Numbered from the stretch's first letter, positions 35,173 through 45,005 are shown. The stretch: 64,000 bases of DNA from Methylocapsa palsarum (GCF_900114285.1 NZ_FOSN01000006.1:1-64000), one strand, 5' to 3'. The notes: generated from the letters alone by a model not told the origin. Program-made: numbers and translations.

Positions 35173-36338
35173 GATCCCCTCCGCGCCGCGAGCAGCATCT
35201 GAAATCCAAAACTGGCGGCGAGCGCCTGAAGGATGATCGGGATCGCTCCCACAAGAACGAGGTCGAGAGCGTATTGCCCGATGCCCTGAAAAACAAATGC
35301 GCCGAGCCCTCCGGCGCCGATGAGGGCGGCGACGGCGGCAAGGCCGATCGCCTGAATGGTCACGACCCGCAGGCCCGAGACGAGCGCCGGCCAGGCGAGC
35401 GGCAATTCGACCAGGAGGAAGGTTTGGCGCGCGCTGAATCCCATTCCGGCGGCGGCGTCCTTCACGTCCGCCGCGACCTCGCTGACGCCGGTGAAGAAAC
35501 CGCGCGTCAAAGGCAGCAGCGAATAAAGCGTCAGGGCGATGATGGCGGGCGCCGCTCCGGCGCCGTTGATCCCCCATGCGCGCAACAAGGGAAATTGCTG
35601 GCTAAGGGCCGTGAGCGGCGCCATCAACAGTCCAAACAGCGCGATCGAGGGGATCGTCTGGAGGATTCCAAGGCCTGAAAAGACGAGGCCCCGAGCGGAC
35701 GGCCTGCGCAGGACGAGCGCGGTGAGCGGCGCGCTGATCGCCAAAGCGAAAAAAACCGCCGACGCGACAAGCACGATATGGCGACGAAGTTCGATGAAGA
35801 AAATATCGCGATGGCTGGCGAATTCCTTCGCGAGAGAAAGGTCCGCGAAGGCGCCCGAGTTCGCCGTCAGGGCGAAGCCCGCGCCAAGAGCCGCAATGAG
35901 GCCCGCGCGCGCGAGGAGACCAAGATTTGCTCTTTGCGCCGCATCGAGCAAGGCGAGCAAGGCCGTCGCCATCAGGATCCAGAACGCGGCGCCGAGGGAA
36001 TAGCGCGCGGCGGACGGGTCGGAGAGGGCGAAAAGGCTGGCCAGCCGGCCGGCGCCGGAAAGGCATCCCCAGAGAATCAACATCGCGGCCCCGAAGGTCA
36101 TCGCCGAGCGCGGCTTGTCCTTTGGATGAAACGCGAGCGCCGCCAGCGCGGCGAGGCCCGCCATCGCCGCTCCCGCCTCGAGCGGAGGGGCGTGCCACAA
36201 GGCGGTCGCGACGCCATTGGCGAGGCGGTTTGGCGCGCGATTGAGAAACGATCCGGCGAGAATTCCCGCCGCGCCAAAGCCGGCGAGCGCCAGCAGAACC
36301 TGATCATGCGGCTTCGGAAAGAGGACGCCCGCCGCCAT
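35169..36338 (-). CDS. yehY: Osmoprotectant ABC permease, YehY-type (long form)
   Basis: A 389-residue permease. The N-terminal half holds four or five extra membrane helices typical of YehY; the C-terminal half is the transport domain with LQTIPSIALFGLLMAPLTAL, FFTGVSEVAADVKDAAAGMG and a terminal GAFVFQGIGQYALDLVLVGA. The start ATG 36338 shares one base with the TGA of the binding-protein gene (TGATG). Its stop overlaps the ATPase start (GTGA). Confidence 0.88.
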   Translation of the reverse strand: MAAGVLFPKPHDQVLLALAGFGAAGILAGSFLNRAPNRLANGVATALWHAPPLEAGAAMAGLAALAALAFHPKDKPRSAMTFGAAMLILWGCLSGAGRLASLFALSDPSAARYSLGAAFWILMATALLALLDAAQRANLGLLARAGLIAALGAGFALTANSGAFADLSLAKEFASHRDIFFIELRRHIVLVASAVFFALAISAPLTALVLRRPSARGLVFSGLGILQTIPSIALFGLLMAPLTALSQQFPLLRAWGINGAGAAPAIIALTLYSLLPLTRGFFTGVSEVAADVKDAAAGMGFSARQTFLLVELPLAWPALVSGLRVVTIQAIGLAAVAALIGAGGLGAFVFQGIGQYALDLVLVGAIPIILQALAASFGFQMLLAARRGS

Positions 36339-37294
36339 CAATGATCACGTCCGCAATGATCATGTCCGCAATGATCAAGTCCGCGCGCGGCGAGGTAGGT
36401 TTGCGCGACCTCGCGGGCGGGCAGTCCCTCGATCGCGACTTTTTTGTTCAGGTCGCGCAGGGTGGCAAGATCGAGCCCCGCGAAAACAGGATCAAGCGCG
36501 GCGCGGATTTGCGGATAATCTTCGAGCGCGGCCGCCCGAACGACGGGCGTTGGCGCATAGACGGGCTCGGCATGGCGCGGATCGCCGAGCGCAACGAGGC
36601 CGAGGGATTCGAGCGCGCCATCGGTGCCATAGGCCATCGCGGCGTTCACGCCGGATATCCCATCGGCGGCGGCCTTGATCGTCGCCGAGGTTTCGCCGCC
36701 GGACAGAATCAGAAGCTGCGCGGCGCGCAACTTGAAGCCGTAAATCGTCTCGAAGGCGGGCAGGCCGGCGGCGCTTTCGACGAACTCGGCCGAAGCCGCC
36801 AGACGCACCCTGTTTCCGGCGTTGACGAAACGCGCGAAGTCTTCGAGCGTCGCCAGCGAAGCGGCCTTCGCCAGTTTCGCGGGAACCGCGATCACCCAGG
36901 TGTTGTCGGCGGGGGCGGGGGTCAGCCAGACAAGGCCGTTGCGCGTTGCGTCGAGCTCCGCCGCGCGGATGTAGCCGCCCTTCGCGTCCTTCCAGATTTC
37001 ATCGTCCTCCTGATGAAAAAAGAACGCGGCGTTGCCGGTATATTCGACGCTGAGGTCGATCGCGCCCGACAGCAGAGCCGCGCGCGCGATGGCGGTCGGC
37101 CCGATCTGCAGCCTGTTTTCGGTTGGAACGCCCGCCCTTTCGAGGGACAGCAAGATCATCTGCCCAAGCAGGCCGCCTTCAAGATCGAGCTTCGAGCCGA
37201 CCACGACAGGCGCCGCCGCACGGGTTGTTCGCGGCGCCGCGGCTGCAAACGCGCAGATCAGGAGTTCGCGCCGGGTCAAAGCCGACGGCCTCAC
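36338..37294 (-). CDS. osmF: Osmoprotectant-binding protein, YehZ/OsmF-type, with His/Cys tail
   Basis: A 318-residue solute-binding protein with a twin-arginine-like N-terminus (TRREL then a hydrophobic stretch to about 27). VVVGSKLDLEGGLLGQMILL, SVEYTGNAAFFFHQ and NTWVIAVPAKLA are typical of the betaine-binding OpuAC/YehZ group. The last 15 residues are DHCGHDHCGRDH-type, encoded by three 15-base tandem repeats; this tail is not part of the usual fold. Its GTG start overlaps the TGA of the upstream helicase gene (GTGA). Confidence 0.9.
   Translation of the reverse strand: MRPSALTRRELLICAFAAAAPRTTRAAAPVVVGSKLDLEGGLLGQMILLSLERAGVPTENRLQIGPTAIARAALLSGAIDLSVEYTGNAAFFFHQEDDEIWKDAKGGYIRAAELDATRNGLVWLTPAPADNTWVIAVPAKLAKAASLATLEDFARFVNAGNRVRLAASAEFVESAAGLPAFETIYGFKLRAAQLLILSGGETSATIKAAADGISGVNAAMAYGTDGALESLGLVALGDPRHAEPVYAPTPVVRAAALEDYPQIRAALDPVFAGLDLATLRDLNKKVAIEGLPAREVAQTYLAARGLDHCGHDHCGRDH
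36341..36385 (+). repeat. Three 15-base tandem repeats encoding a His/Cys tail
   Basis: ATGATCACGTCCGCA, ATGATCATGTCCGCA and ATGATCAAGTCCGCG stand in direct succession on the plus strand. Read on the minus strand they encode repeated DHCG-type units at the end of the binding protein. Each unit differs by one or two bases from the next. Confidence 0.9.
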
Positions 37295-38385
37295 GACAGC
37301 ACCACGGTCAGGCGCTCGGCGGCGCGGGTGATGCCGGTGTAGAGCCAGCGGTAGCGGTGTTCGCGGAAAGCGCCGCTTTCATCGAACAGCACCACCGATT
37401 TCCATTGCGACCCTTGCGCCTTGTGGACGGTGAGCGCGTAGCCATAGTCGAACTCATCCGAGTCGCGGCGGAATTTCGGGGAGAGCGTGTCTTCGGCGCC
37501 CTGGAAGAATTCGGGCGGCACGCCAATCCGCAAGGCCTTGCTCGCAGGATCGTCCTCGGGGACGACCTGCATCGAGATCTTTTTCTTGCGCGTCGCCGAG
37601 GCGCTCTTCACGATCCAGACGCCGCCGTTGAGCAGCCCCTTGGTCTTGTTGTTTCTGAGGCAGACCAGCTTGTCGCCCGCCTCGGGAAATTCGGAATCAT
37701 GCCCGAAAAGTTCGCGCATTCTCTTGTTGTAGGCGCGGCGGGTCCGGTTCAGTCCGACGAGCACCTGATCGGCGGCCGTCACCGCGCCGGAATCGATGTC
37801 GCGCCGCAAGATCACCCGGCTTTCGCCGTATGGTCCGGGCGCAAGTCTGCCGCCGTCGCGCACCAGCATCGACATCTTGATGATCGGGTTGTCGGCCGCC
37901 TGACGGTGGACCTCGGTGAGCATCACGTCCGCCTCGCCGTCGGTGAAGAAGCCGCCGCCCTTGACCGGCGGCAATTGCGCGGGGTCGCCGAGAACGAGCA
38001 CGGGTTTGCCGAAAGACAGAAGGTCACGGCCAAGCTCCTCATCGACCATGGAGCATTCGTCGATGATGACGAGGCTCGATTTCGCGACGGCGCTTTCATC
38101 GTTCAGCACGAAGGTCGGTTCTTCGGTATCGGTCTCGCGCGGCTTGTAGATCAGGCTATGGATCGTGCGCGCGTCCTTGCAGCCCTTGGAGCGCAGGACC
38201 AGCGCGGCCTTCCCGGTGAAGGCGGCGAAGGCGACGTCGCCGTCGGCGTCCTCGGCCAGTTGCCTCGCGAGCGTCGTCTTTCCCGCGCCGGCGTAGCCAA
38301 ACAGACGGAAGACCTGCGGCTCGCCGCGTTTCAACCATTCCGAAACGGCCTTGAGAGCGCCGTCCTGTTGCGGCGACCAGGTCAT
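37291..38385 (-). CDS. RecD-like ATP-dependent DNA helicase
   Basis: A 364-residue superfamily 1 helicase of the short AAA_30/UvrD_C_2 type. Walker A is GYAGAGKTT at about 30-38, Walker B VIIDECSMVD, then LVLGDPAQLPPV, and the C-terminal motifs GYALTVHKAQGSQW and WLYTGITRAAERL. ATG 38385 is preferred over the frame's earliest codon because MTWSPQQDGALKAV is the usual family start. It overlaps the binding-protein gene by four bases, so a helicase leads this transporter operon, probably by chance linkage. Confidence 0.9.
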   Translation of the reverse strand: MTWSPQQDGALKAVSEWLKRGEPQVFRLFGYAGAGKTTLARQLAEDADGDVAFAAFTGKAALVLRSKGCKDARTIHSLIYKPRETDTEEPTFVLNDESAVAKSSLVIIDECSMVDEELGRDLLSFGKPVLVLGDPAQLPPVKGGGFFTDGEADVMLTEVHRQAADNPIIKMSMLVRDGGRLAPGPYGESRVILRRDIDSGAVTAADQVLVGLNRTRRAYNKRMRELFGHDSEFPEAGDKLVCLRNNKTKGLLNGGVWIVKSASATRKKKISMQVVPEDDPASKALRIGVPPEFFQGAEDTLSPKFRRDSDEFDYGYALTVHKAQGSQWKSVVLFDESGAFREHRYRWLYTGITRAAERLTVVLS

Positions 38386-38638
38386 CTTGGAGCCTTTTGG
38401 TGCGGGGAGGGATGAGATTGGTTGAAAGCCGCATACCACCTGAAAAGACCAGAACCGGCAAGGGGTTCGTCTTTGCGTCGGCGCAGGATCTCGAGCTGGA
38501 ACGGGGGGCGGACAAACGAAGGCGACGGCGACCGGCGTCGCTTTTCGGCGTCATGCTCTGGCGCGCTCGCCGCGCGTCGCGTAAAAGTCGAATGCAATCA
38601 AGAATAATCGCAAGAAGAATTCTTAAGGGGAAATACCC

Positions 38639-39145
38639 ATGAGGCGTCTCGTCTGGACCATTGCATTGTGCGGTTCTGCCCTTCCGGCCGCCGCCGAAGA
38701 GCCGCTGGCGGCGTCTCCCGGCGCGAAGCTCCTGTTCGCGGCGCAGGCGCAGGGCGTGCAGATCTATTCGTGTCAGGCCAAAGACCCGTCCGGAAAAGAC
38801 CCGGCTTATGGCTGGGTTCTGACCGGGCCCCAGGCGGTCTTGACCGGCGCCGACGGGCGCCAGATCGGCGTGCATTCCAAAGGGCCGTCCTGGATTTTGG
38901 CCGACGGCTCGAAGGTGACCGGCGCGATCGTCGCCAAAGGGGCTTCGCCGCAGGAGGGCGCAATCCCCTGGCTCCTGCTGCGCGTCGATTCGCACGAAGG
39001 GTCAGGGCGTCTCGACGGGGTCAGCGAGATACGGCGGCTGAACACCAGCGGCGGCGCGGAGCCGGGCGAGAGCTGCACTAGCGCCCGCGCCGGGGAAGTC
39101 GCGCGGGTTCCTTATTCGGCGACCTACGAATTCTACGGCACCTGA
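38639..39145 (+). CDS. DUF3455 secreted protein
   Basis: A 168-residue protein with a signal peptide (about 1-19, ending PAAAEE) and the DUF3455 pattern GVQIYSCQAKDP, AYGWVLTGPQAVLTGADGR, GPSWILADGSKVTGAIVAK, IPWLLLRVDSHEGSGRLDGV, and the final TYEFYGT. Two cysteines (YSC and GESC) may form a disulfide. Function unknown in general. It stands alone; its promoter should be in the 250 bases upstream. Confidence 0.88.
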   Translation: MRRLVWTIALCGSALPAAAEEPLAASPGAKLLFAAQAQGVQIYSCQAKDPSGKDPAYGWVLTGPQAVLTGADGRQIGVHSKGPSWILADGSKVTGAIVAKGASPQEGAIPWLLLRVDSHEGSGRLDGVSEIRRLNTSGGAEPGESCTSARAGEVARVPYSATYEFYGT

Positions 39146-39222
39146 CCGGCGATTATACTATGCTCCGCTTGCGCTCCGGCTTGCCCAGGTTGTAACAGCA
39201 AAGCTGGAAAGCGGGAGTCGGG

Positions 39223-40098
39223 ATGAGCGCAGCTGTGGTCGGAATTATCGGGGGATCTGGCGTCTATGACTTGCCGGGCCTCGAAGACGTGCGCGAATTG
39301 ACCTTCGAGACGCCTTGGGGAGAACCGTCCGATCCGCTGCGCCTCGGCCGGATCGGCGAGACGAAGGTGGTGTTTCTGGCCCGCCATGGCCGCGGCCATC
39401 GATTGTCCCCCTCCAGCATCAATTATCGCGCCAATATCGACGCCCTGAAGCGGGCGGGCGTGACCGATATCGTCTCAGTCTCCGCCTGCGGCTCCTTCAA
39501 GGAGGATCTCTATCCCGGATTGTTCTTGCTGGTGGATCAGTTCGTCGACCGCACATTCGCGCGGCGGAGCTCCTTCTTCGGCGACGGCTGCGTCGCGCAT
39601 GTCTCTATGGCGCATCCGGTCGCGCCTTTGCTGCGAGGCCGGATCGCGGCCGCCGCGGCGGCTGAGGACATCCCCTGCGTGACCGGGGGGACCTACGTCT
39701 GCATGGAAGGTCCGCAATTCTCGTCGCTCGCCGAATCGCAAATGTACCGATCCGCTGGTTTCGATGTGATCGGCATGACCGCCATGCCCGAAGCCAAGCT
39801 CGCGCGTGAGGCGGAAATATCCTATGCGACGATCGCCATGGTCACCGACTACGATTGCTGGCATCCTCATCACGATGACGTCGATGTCGCCTCTGTGGTC
39901 AAGATCGTTCAGGCCAATTCCGGGGCGGCGTCGCGCCTGCTCGGGCGGCTCCTGCGCGATTTTCCGGCCGAGCACGAGCCCTGTCCGATCGGATCCGACC
40001 GCGCGCTCGACAACGCCATCATCACCGCTGCCCCCGCCCGAGACCCGGCTCTTTTGAAAAAACTCGAGGCGATCATGTTTCGGTTCGACCAGCCATGA
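39223..40098 (+). CDS. mtnP: S-methyl-5'-thioadenosine phosphorylase
   Basis: Cleaves methylthioadenosine to adenine and methylthioribose-1-phosphate. The 291-residue protein has [53 protein letters not shown] and the MTAP-specific [17 protein letters not shown], where TAMPE distinguishes it from purine nucleoside phosphorylases. It overlaps apt by four bases (ATGA), so the adenine it releases is salvaged by the next enzyme. Confidence 0.95.
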   Translation: MSAAVVGIIGGSGVYDLPGLEDVRELTFETPWGEPSDPLRLGRIGETKVVFLARHGRGHRLSPSSINYRANIDALKRAGVTDIVSVSACGSFKEDLYPGLFLLVDQFVDRTFARRSSFFGDGCVAHVSMAHPVAPLLRGRIAAAAAAEDIPCVTGGTYVCMEGPQFSSLAESQMYRSAGFDVIGMTAMPEAKLAREAEISYATIAMVTDYDCWHPHHDDVDVASVVKIVQANSGAASRLLGRLLRDFPAEHEPCPIGSDRALDNAIITAAPARDPALLKKLEAIMFRFDQP

Positions 40099-40634
40099 CG
40101 ATACCGTTCGACCTGAAGAACAGCATCCGCACCATCCCGGATTATCCGAAGCCGGGAATCATGTTCCGCGACATCACGACCATGCTGGGCGACGCGCGCG
40201 CGTTCCGCTGCGCCATCGACGAACTGGTGCAGCCCTGGTCCGGCGCCAAGATCGACAAGGTCGCGGGCATGGAGGCGCGCGGCTTTATCCTCGGGGGCGC
40301 GGTGGCGCATCAGCTCTCCGCCGGCTTCGTGCCGATCCGCAAAAAGGGGAAGCTGCCGCACACGACGGTCAAGATCGCCTATTCGCTGGAATATGGCCTC
40401 GACGAGATGGAGATCCATGACGATGCGGTCGTGGCGGGCGAGCGCGTGATCCTTGTCGACGATCTCATCGCCACGGGCGGCACGGCGACCGGCGCCATCC
40501 AGCTTTTGAAGCAGATCGGCGCCGATGTCGTCGCCGCCTGTTTCGTGATCGATCTGCCCGCGCTTGGCGGCGCGAAAAAAATCGAGGACCTCGGCGTGCC
40601 TGTCCGCACGCTGATGTCGTTTGACGGGCATTGA
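40095..40634 (+). CDS. apt: Adenine phosphoribosyltransferase
   Basis: Converts adenine and PRPP to AMP. The 179-residue protein has [37 protein letters not shown] and the PRPP-binding loop [13 protein letters not shown]. Length and motif order are standard. The four-base overlap with mtnP makes a compact methylthioadenosine salvage pair. Confidence 0.97.
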   Translation: MTIPFDLKNSIRTIPDYPKPGIMFRDITTMLGDARAFRCAIDELVQPWSGAKIDKVAGMEARGFILGGAVAHQLSAGFVPIRKKGKLPHTTVKIAYSLEYGLDEMEIHDDAVVAGERVILVDDLIATGGTATGAIQLLKQIGADVVAACFVIDLPALGGAKKIEDLGVPVRTLMSFDGH

Positions 40635-40736
40635 GACGATCGGGTCAGGAACGTCCCGGTTTAAGGAATTTCCCGAGGCGCCGTTGCGCGACAAGAGGCA
40701 ATTCTCTAGAAGCAGCAGCAACCGAACGGGGGTTTC

Positions 40737-41450
40737 ATGCGTCCTTCCAATCGCGCTGCGGATGAACTGCGCGCCGTCACGATCGAACGCAATGTCGCGC
40801 GTTACGCCGAAGGCTCCTGCCTGATCAAATTCGGCGGGACGCATGTGCTGTGCACCGCGTCGCTGGAGGACAAACCGCCGGCCTGGCTGCGCGGGCAGGG
40901 GCGCGGCTGGGTCACCGCGGAATATTCCATGCTGCCGCGCGCCACTCATACGCGCACCCGGCGGGAATCGACTTCCGGCAAGCAAACCGGCCGCAGCCAG
41001 GAAATCCAGCGCCTGATCGGCCGCAGCCTGCGCGCCGTCACCAATCTTCAGGGCCTTGGCGAGCGTCAGATCACCCTCGACTGCGACGTCTTGCAGGCCG
41101 ACGGCGGCACACGGACGGCGGCGATCACGGGAGCCTGGGTCGCGCTCCACGATTGCGTCAAATGGATGCGCGGGCGCTCGATCATCAAGGATCATCCGTT
41201 GCGCGATCACGTCGCGGCCATTTCCTGCGGCATCTCCAATGGCGAGCCCGTGCTCGATCTCGACTACGCCGAGGATTCAGCGGCGGAGACCGACGCCAAT
41301 TTCGTCATGACGGGAGGGGGTTCCCTCGTCGAGGTGCAGGCGACCGCGGAAGCGGCCGTCTTCAGCGACGGGCAATTGCACGCCATGCTGACTCTGGCGC
41401 GGGCCGGCATCGCCCGGCTGGTGGACTTGCAGAAAACGGCGGTCGCCTGA
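40737..41450 (+). CDS. rph: Ribonuclease PH
   Basis: Phosphorolytic 3' exonuclease that trims tRNA. The 237-residue protein begins [20 protein letters not shown], contains [58 protein letters not shown] and [20 protein letters not shown]. All are hallmark segments. Its TGA is followed directly by the TTG start of rdgB. Confidence 0.97.
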   Translation: MRPSNRAADELRAVTIERNVARYAEGSCLIKFGGTHVLCTASLEDKPPAWLRGQGRGWVTAEYSMLPRATHTRTRRESTSGKQTGRSQEIQRLIGRSLRAVTNLQGLGERQITLDCDVLQADGGTRTAAITGAWVALHDCVKWMRGRSIIKDHPLRDHVAAISCGISNGEPVLDLDYAEDSAAETDANFVMTGGGSLVEVQATAEAAVFSDGQLHAMLTLARAGIARLVDLQKTAVA

Positions 41451-42092
41451 TTGGGCCGCCCGCTTACCGGCCGGCTGGTCATCGCAACGCATAATTCCGG
41501 CAAGCTCGCGGAGATGCGTGGCCTCCTCGAACATTACGGGGTCGATGCGGTCTCCGCCGCCGAACTCGGCCTGCCTGATCCGGAGGAAACCGGATCGACC
41601 TTCGCCGAAAATTCCGAAATCAAGGCTCGCGCCGCCGCAAAAGCGGCTGGTCTTCCGGCGCTTGCGGACGATTCCGGACTTTGCGTCGCGGCCTTGAACG
41701 GCGATCCCGGCATCTATTCGGCGCGGTGGGCGGGCGCCGGCCGTGATTTCGGCGTCGCGATCAAGCGGATAGAAACGGCGCTCAAGGAGGCGGGCGCGCA
41801 GGCGCCGTTCAAGGCCCATTTCGTCTGCGTCCTGACGCTCGCCTTCCCGGACGGCGAGATACACAGTTTCGAAGGCAAGGTTTTCGGCGCTCTCGCGTTC
41901 CCTCCGCGCGGCGAACATAATTTCGGCTATGATCCGATTTTTACGCCCGAAACCTTCACCCGGACCTTCGCGGAAATGAGCGCGCAGGAAAAACACGGGA
42001 TTCCCGCCGACGGCTCGCCCGGTCTGTCGCATCGCGCCCGCGCCTTCCAGGCCTTTGCCGGCGCCTGTCTTTCGGCTCAAGGCGACGATTAA
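41451..42092 (+). CDS. rdgB: Non-canonical purine NTP pyrophosphatase RdgB/HAM1
   Basis: Hydrolyses dITP, XTP and similar nucleotides. The 213-residue protein has IATHNSGKLAEMRGLLEHYG, GSTFAENSEIKARAAAKAAG, LADDSGLCVAALNGDPGIYS and FGYDPIFTPE. The start is TTG 41451 immediately after the rph stop. In many relatives hemW follows next; here two other genes (42200-43554) lie between. Confidence 0.95.
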   Translation: MGRPLTGRLVIATHNSGKLAEMRGLLEHYGVDAVSAAELGLPDPEETGSTFAENSEIKARAAAKAAGLPALADDSGLCVAALNGDPGIYSARWAGAGRDFGVAIKRIETALKEAGAQAPFKAHFVCVLTLAFPDGEIHSFEGKVFGALAFPPRGEHNFGYDPIFTPETFTRTFAEMSAQEKHGIPADGSPGLSHRARAFQAFAGACLSAQGDD

Positions 42093-42199
42093 GCATTGAT
42101 TTTCGCGGCGCCGCGCCCTATTATATTGCAGCGCAAAAAAGCCCCCTGGCGTAAAGCCCCGTGGCGCATAGTCCCTGGCGCGGAGAACGAAGGCGGATC

Positions 42200-42505
42200 A
42201 TGTCTGCTGTCTGGAATACGAAATTTGGCCCGAGGCGCGTGCGTCACGACCCGCCCACTCTGAAGGAAGCCATCGTCGCCGCGCAGGGTTTGACCGACCA
42301 ACTCCTCCAGCAGGTCGAAATCGCGGCCGCGCTGATGGAATTGCCGGTGGACGTCGTGCGGGCCGAATTGCTCAAGGCCGCGCCGTCGCGCAAGAGCGAG
42401 CATATCGTGACCTCGGGTGGACGCGAACGGCTGGCGCGCACCGTCGTCGTCGAACGCAAGCCGAGCCGGCGAATGACCGCCCCGTCGAGGGCCGCCCGCA
42501 CCTGA
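42200..42505 (+). CDS. Conserved hypothetical protein, 101 aa
   Basis: A 101-residue soluble protein beginning MSAVWNTKFGPRRVRHDPPT, then LKEAIVAAQGLTDQLLQQVE, an amphipathic helix, and MELPVDVVRAELLKA; the C-terminal 35 residues are basic. I recall similar short proteins in Rhizobiales without a function. ATG 42200 is preferred to the upstream in-frame ATG 42161 because its N-terminus matches that memory. The leader (42130-42180) has three imperfect CCCTGGCG-type repeats. Confidence 0.75.
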   Translation: MSAVWNTKFGPRRVRHDPPTLKEAIVAAQGLTDQLLQQVEIAAALMELPVDVVRAELLKAAPSRKSEHIVTSGGRERLARTVVVERKPSRRMTAPSRAART

Positions 42506-42534
42506 TCGGGGAGGCCCGACCGTCGGCCGCGCTT

Positions 42535-43554
42535 CTACCGCCGCAGCTCCGCATAGGCCTGAAATCCCGGCGGCAGAATGGGTTGCGACCCGGTGATGAT
42601 CGCTGGCAGGCGGTAGGGCGGCTGTTGGCGCCCGTAAGAATAGCTCAAGGCCGCGGGCCGCGACTTGAGAGGCTGCGCTTCCGAAATCCGCACGCCGTCG
42701 CTTGACGCTTCTTGACTCGGCGCAGGCGCTTCCCGACCCGGCGCAAGCGCCCCCAGCGTCCCGGTCGCGGCGGGATCCAAGGGGACCAATTTTCCCGACG
42801 CCCTGGTTGTCTCAAACGTCTTGGTCGCCTCAAACGTCTCGGCCGCCTCAAACGCTTCGGCCGCCTCCGGCTGAGGCTGAAGCGCCGCCTCGGCGGGGGG
42901 CCCGAGATCGGTCGGGCGCGCCGGGGGCAGCGGAATGTCGGCGGCCGTTTCCTCCGGCGCCGGCCTTGCCGCGGAACCCTGCCGGACAAGCGCCGCCTGC
43001 TCGCGCGCCTCGCCGGGCTTGCCGGCAAATCCGCCGCCGAACGCCGACATGACGTTGCGCATGAATCCGCCCAGGACCGAGGCCTGTACGATCGGCTGCG
43101 ACTGCGGCTGCGTCGGCGGTTGAGGCGAGGCCGAGAGAGCAGGGGGTTTGCGAGGCGCGGCCGACGCGACCATCACGCGCGGCTCGTTGCAGGCGCGAAT
43201 TCCAAGACCGATCAATTCGGAGCCGCGCAGAACCTTGTATTCGCGTGTCAGGGCGCCGAGCCTCGCCCGCACGGCCGCGGGATAGGAATCGAACAGCTGT
43301 TGCGAGACGTTGAAATCGGTTTGATGATTGCGGGGATCGTAGGCCTGATGAAATTTCAGGATGCTGTCGGGATAGACGCAGACATTCGGCAGGCTGAGCG
43401 CGAGGGTGCAGGCCGAACGGCATTCGTGGAGCCTCACCTCGCGGTCGGACGCCCGATAAAGCGCGGTTTGGGTCTGATAATCGGTGACGAAGCCGCCGAC
43501 GTCCTTCATCACAATGACCGGAGCCGGCATGGGCGGCGGCTGAAGATAGCCCAA
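42535..43554 (-). CDS. Hypothetical protein with a ClpP-like (COG3904-type) N-terminus and Pro/Ala-rich tail
   Basis: A 339-residue frame. Residues about 12-125 (VGGFVTDYQTQTALYRASD, HECRSACTLALSLPNVCVYP, LKFHQAYDP) resemble periplasmic ClpP/crotonase-fold proteins in which a serine in the S-A-C-T turn follows a GG strand. The remainder is low-complexity Pro/Ala/Glu with FE(A/T)-type repeats around 235-260. There is no signal peptide from TTG 43554; ATG 43530 is another possible start. It interrupts the usual rdgB-hemW neighbourhood on the opposite strand. Confidence 0.65.
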   Translation of the reverse strand: MGYLQPPPMPAPVIVMKDVGGFVTDYQTQTALYRASDREVRLHECRSACTLALSLPNVCVYPDSILKFHQAYDPRNHQTDFNVSQQLFDSYPAAVRARLGALTREYKVLRGSELIGLGIRACNEPRVMVASAAPRKPPALSASPQPPTQPQSQPIVQASVLGGFMRNVMSAFGGGFAGKPGEAREQAALVRQGSAARPAPEETAADIPLPPARPTDLGPPAEAALQPQPEAAEAFEAAETFEATKTFETTRASGKLVPLDPAATGTLGALAPGREAPAPSQEASSDGVRISEAQPLKSRPAALSYSYGRQQPPYRLPAIITGSQPILPPGFQAYAELRR

Positions 43555-43835
43555 AGTTCACCTGTGGTCTGGAACGCCAGTCGTCGCGCGCAACCGGGCG
43601 CGATGACGGTATTGAATCGTAGTAAACGTATTCTTAATCAATCTGGGTAAGTCTTGATCAATCTCGACAAGTCTCGCTTCGTCGAAAGGCGGATTTATGT
43701 TCACGAGCGGGCGTTTGAGAAAGTAAGACTCTGCGTTTAATTGTGGCGTGACTTTGACGGCGAAGTCCGTAGAGACTTGAAGGGGCGTCAGGGCGCCTGG
43801 ATGACCTGGCCACAAGAGCGTGACATAACCAGCCG

Positions 43836-45005
43836 ATGAGTGACCGAAACAGAATCGTCGAGGACCCCGGCTTTGCGCTTTATGTGCATTGGCCGTTCTG
43901 CCTGTCCAAATGCCCCTATTGCGACTTCAACAGCCATGTCCGCGCGCACCCTGTCGACGAAGACCGTTTTGTCGAGGCCTATCGCGCCGAGCTTGCGCAT
44001 CGCGCGGGTCTTACCCGGGGCCGCACCGTGTCCTCGATCTTTTTCGGAGGCGGGACGCCCTCGCTCATGAAACCCTCGACGGCGGCGGCGATTCTCGACG
44101 CCGCCGCCGCTCTGTGGCCGATCGCGGCGAACGCCGAGATCACTCTCGAGGCCAATCCGACGAGCGTCGAGGCGACCCGTTTTCGCGGCTTCCGCGCCGC
44201 TGGAATTAACCGCGTTTCGCTTGGCGTGCAGGCGATGAACGATGCCGATCTGAAGGCGCTCGGCAGAACCCACAGCGCGACGGAGGCGATGGCGGCGGTG
44301 GATCTCGCCGCGTCCGTTTTCGAGCGTTACTCGTTCGATCTCATCTACGCGCGCCCGGGCCAGACCGCGAAGGACTGGCGCACGGAATTGGGCGCCGCGA
44401 TCTTGCGCGCGCGCGATCATCTTTCGCTCTATCAGCTCACCGTCGAACCCGAGACGATGTTCGAGCGCTTGCGCGATCGCGGCAAACTGGTTCTGCCGGG
44501 GGACGATCTCGCTCGCGACCTTTGGGATGTGACGCAGGAGGTCACCTCGAAGGCGGGGCTTCCGGCCTATGAGGTTTCCAATCACGCCCGGCCCGGCGCT
44601 GAAAGCCGGCACAATCTCATCTACTGGCGCTACGGCGAATATGCGGGGGTCGGGCCTGGCGCGCATGGCCGGATCTTGACGCCGAACGGGCGGCGCGCCC
44701 AGGCGACGGAACGCCATCCAGAGACCTGGCTGACCGCAGTCGAGACCGAAGGTCATGGTCTTGTCGAAGACGCGTTCCTGACCAACGACGAACAGGCCGA
44801 TGAATTTCTCCTGATGGGCCTTCGGCTTGCCGAAGGCATCGAGCCGTCGTCGTTCCACACGATGGCGGGCCGCCGGCTCGATCCTCGCCGCGTCGATTCT
44901 CTCATCGCCGACGGCATGGTCGAATATACGCCGCACGGGCGGCTGCGGGTCAGCGCTGAAGGCTTTCCCGTGCTCGACGCCGTCGTCGCCGATCTCGCCG
45001 CCTGA
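43836..45005 (+). CDS. hemW: HemW, radical SAM heme chaperone-like protein
   Basis: A 389-residue radical SAM protein once called oxygen-independent coproporphyrinogen oxidase. The cluster motif is CLSKCPYCDFNSH (C-x3-C-x2-C) near residue 24, followed by IFFGGGTPSLMKPS, EITLEANPTS, NRVSLGVQAMNDADLKALGR and the HemW-type C-terminal domain (LMGLRLAEGIEPSSF). Lack of the longer HemN N-terminus supports HemW, a heme-binding protein, over HemN. Confidence 0.94.
   Translation: MSDRNRIVEDPGFALYVHWPFCLSKCPYCDFNSHVRAHPVDEDRFVEAYRAELAHRAGLTRGRTVSSIFFGGGTPSLMKPSTAAAILDAAAALWPIAANAEITLEANPTSVEATRFRGFRAAGINRVSLGVQAMNDADLKALGRTHSATEAMAAVDLAASVFERYSFDLIYARPGQTAKDWRTELGAAILRARDHLSLYQLTVEPETMFERLRDRGKLVLPGDDLARDLWDVTQEVTSKAGLPAYEVSNHARPGAESRHNLIYWRYGEYAGVGPGAHGRILTPNGRRAQATERHPETWLTAVETEGHGLVEDAFLTNDEQADEFLLMGLRLAEGIEPSSFHTMAGRRLDPRRVDSLIADGMVEYTPHGRLRVSAEGFPVLDAVVADLAA

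Noticed and set aside
43558..43815. 85-codon minus-strand frame upstream of the ClpP-like gene
   Set aside because: It might supply a missing N-terminus, but it has no signal peptide and no continuity of fold with the next frame; it overlaps the hemW promoter region.
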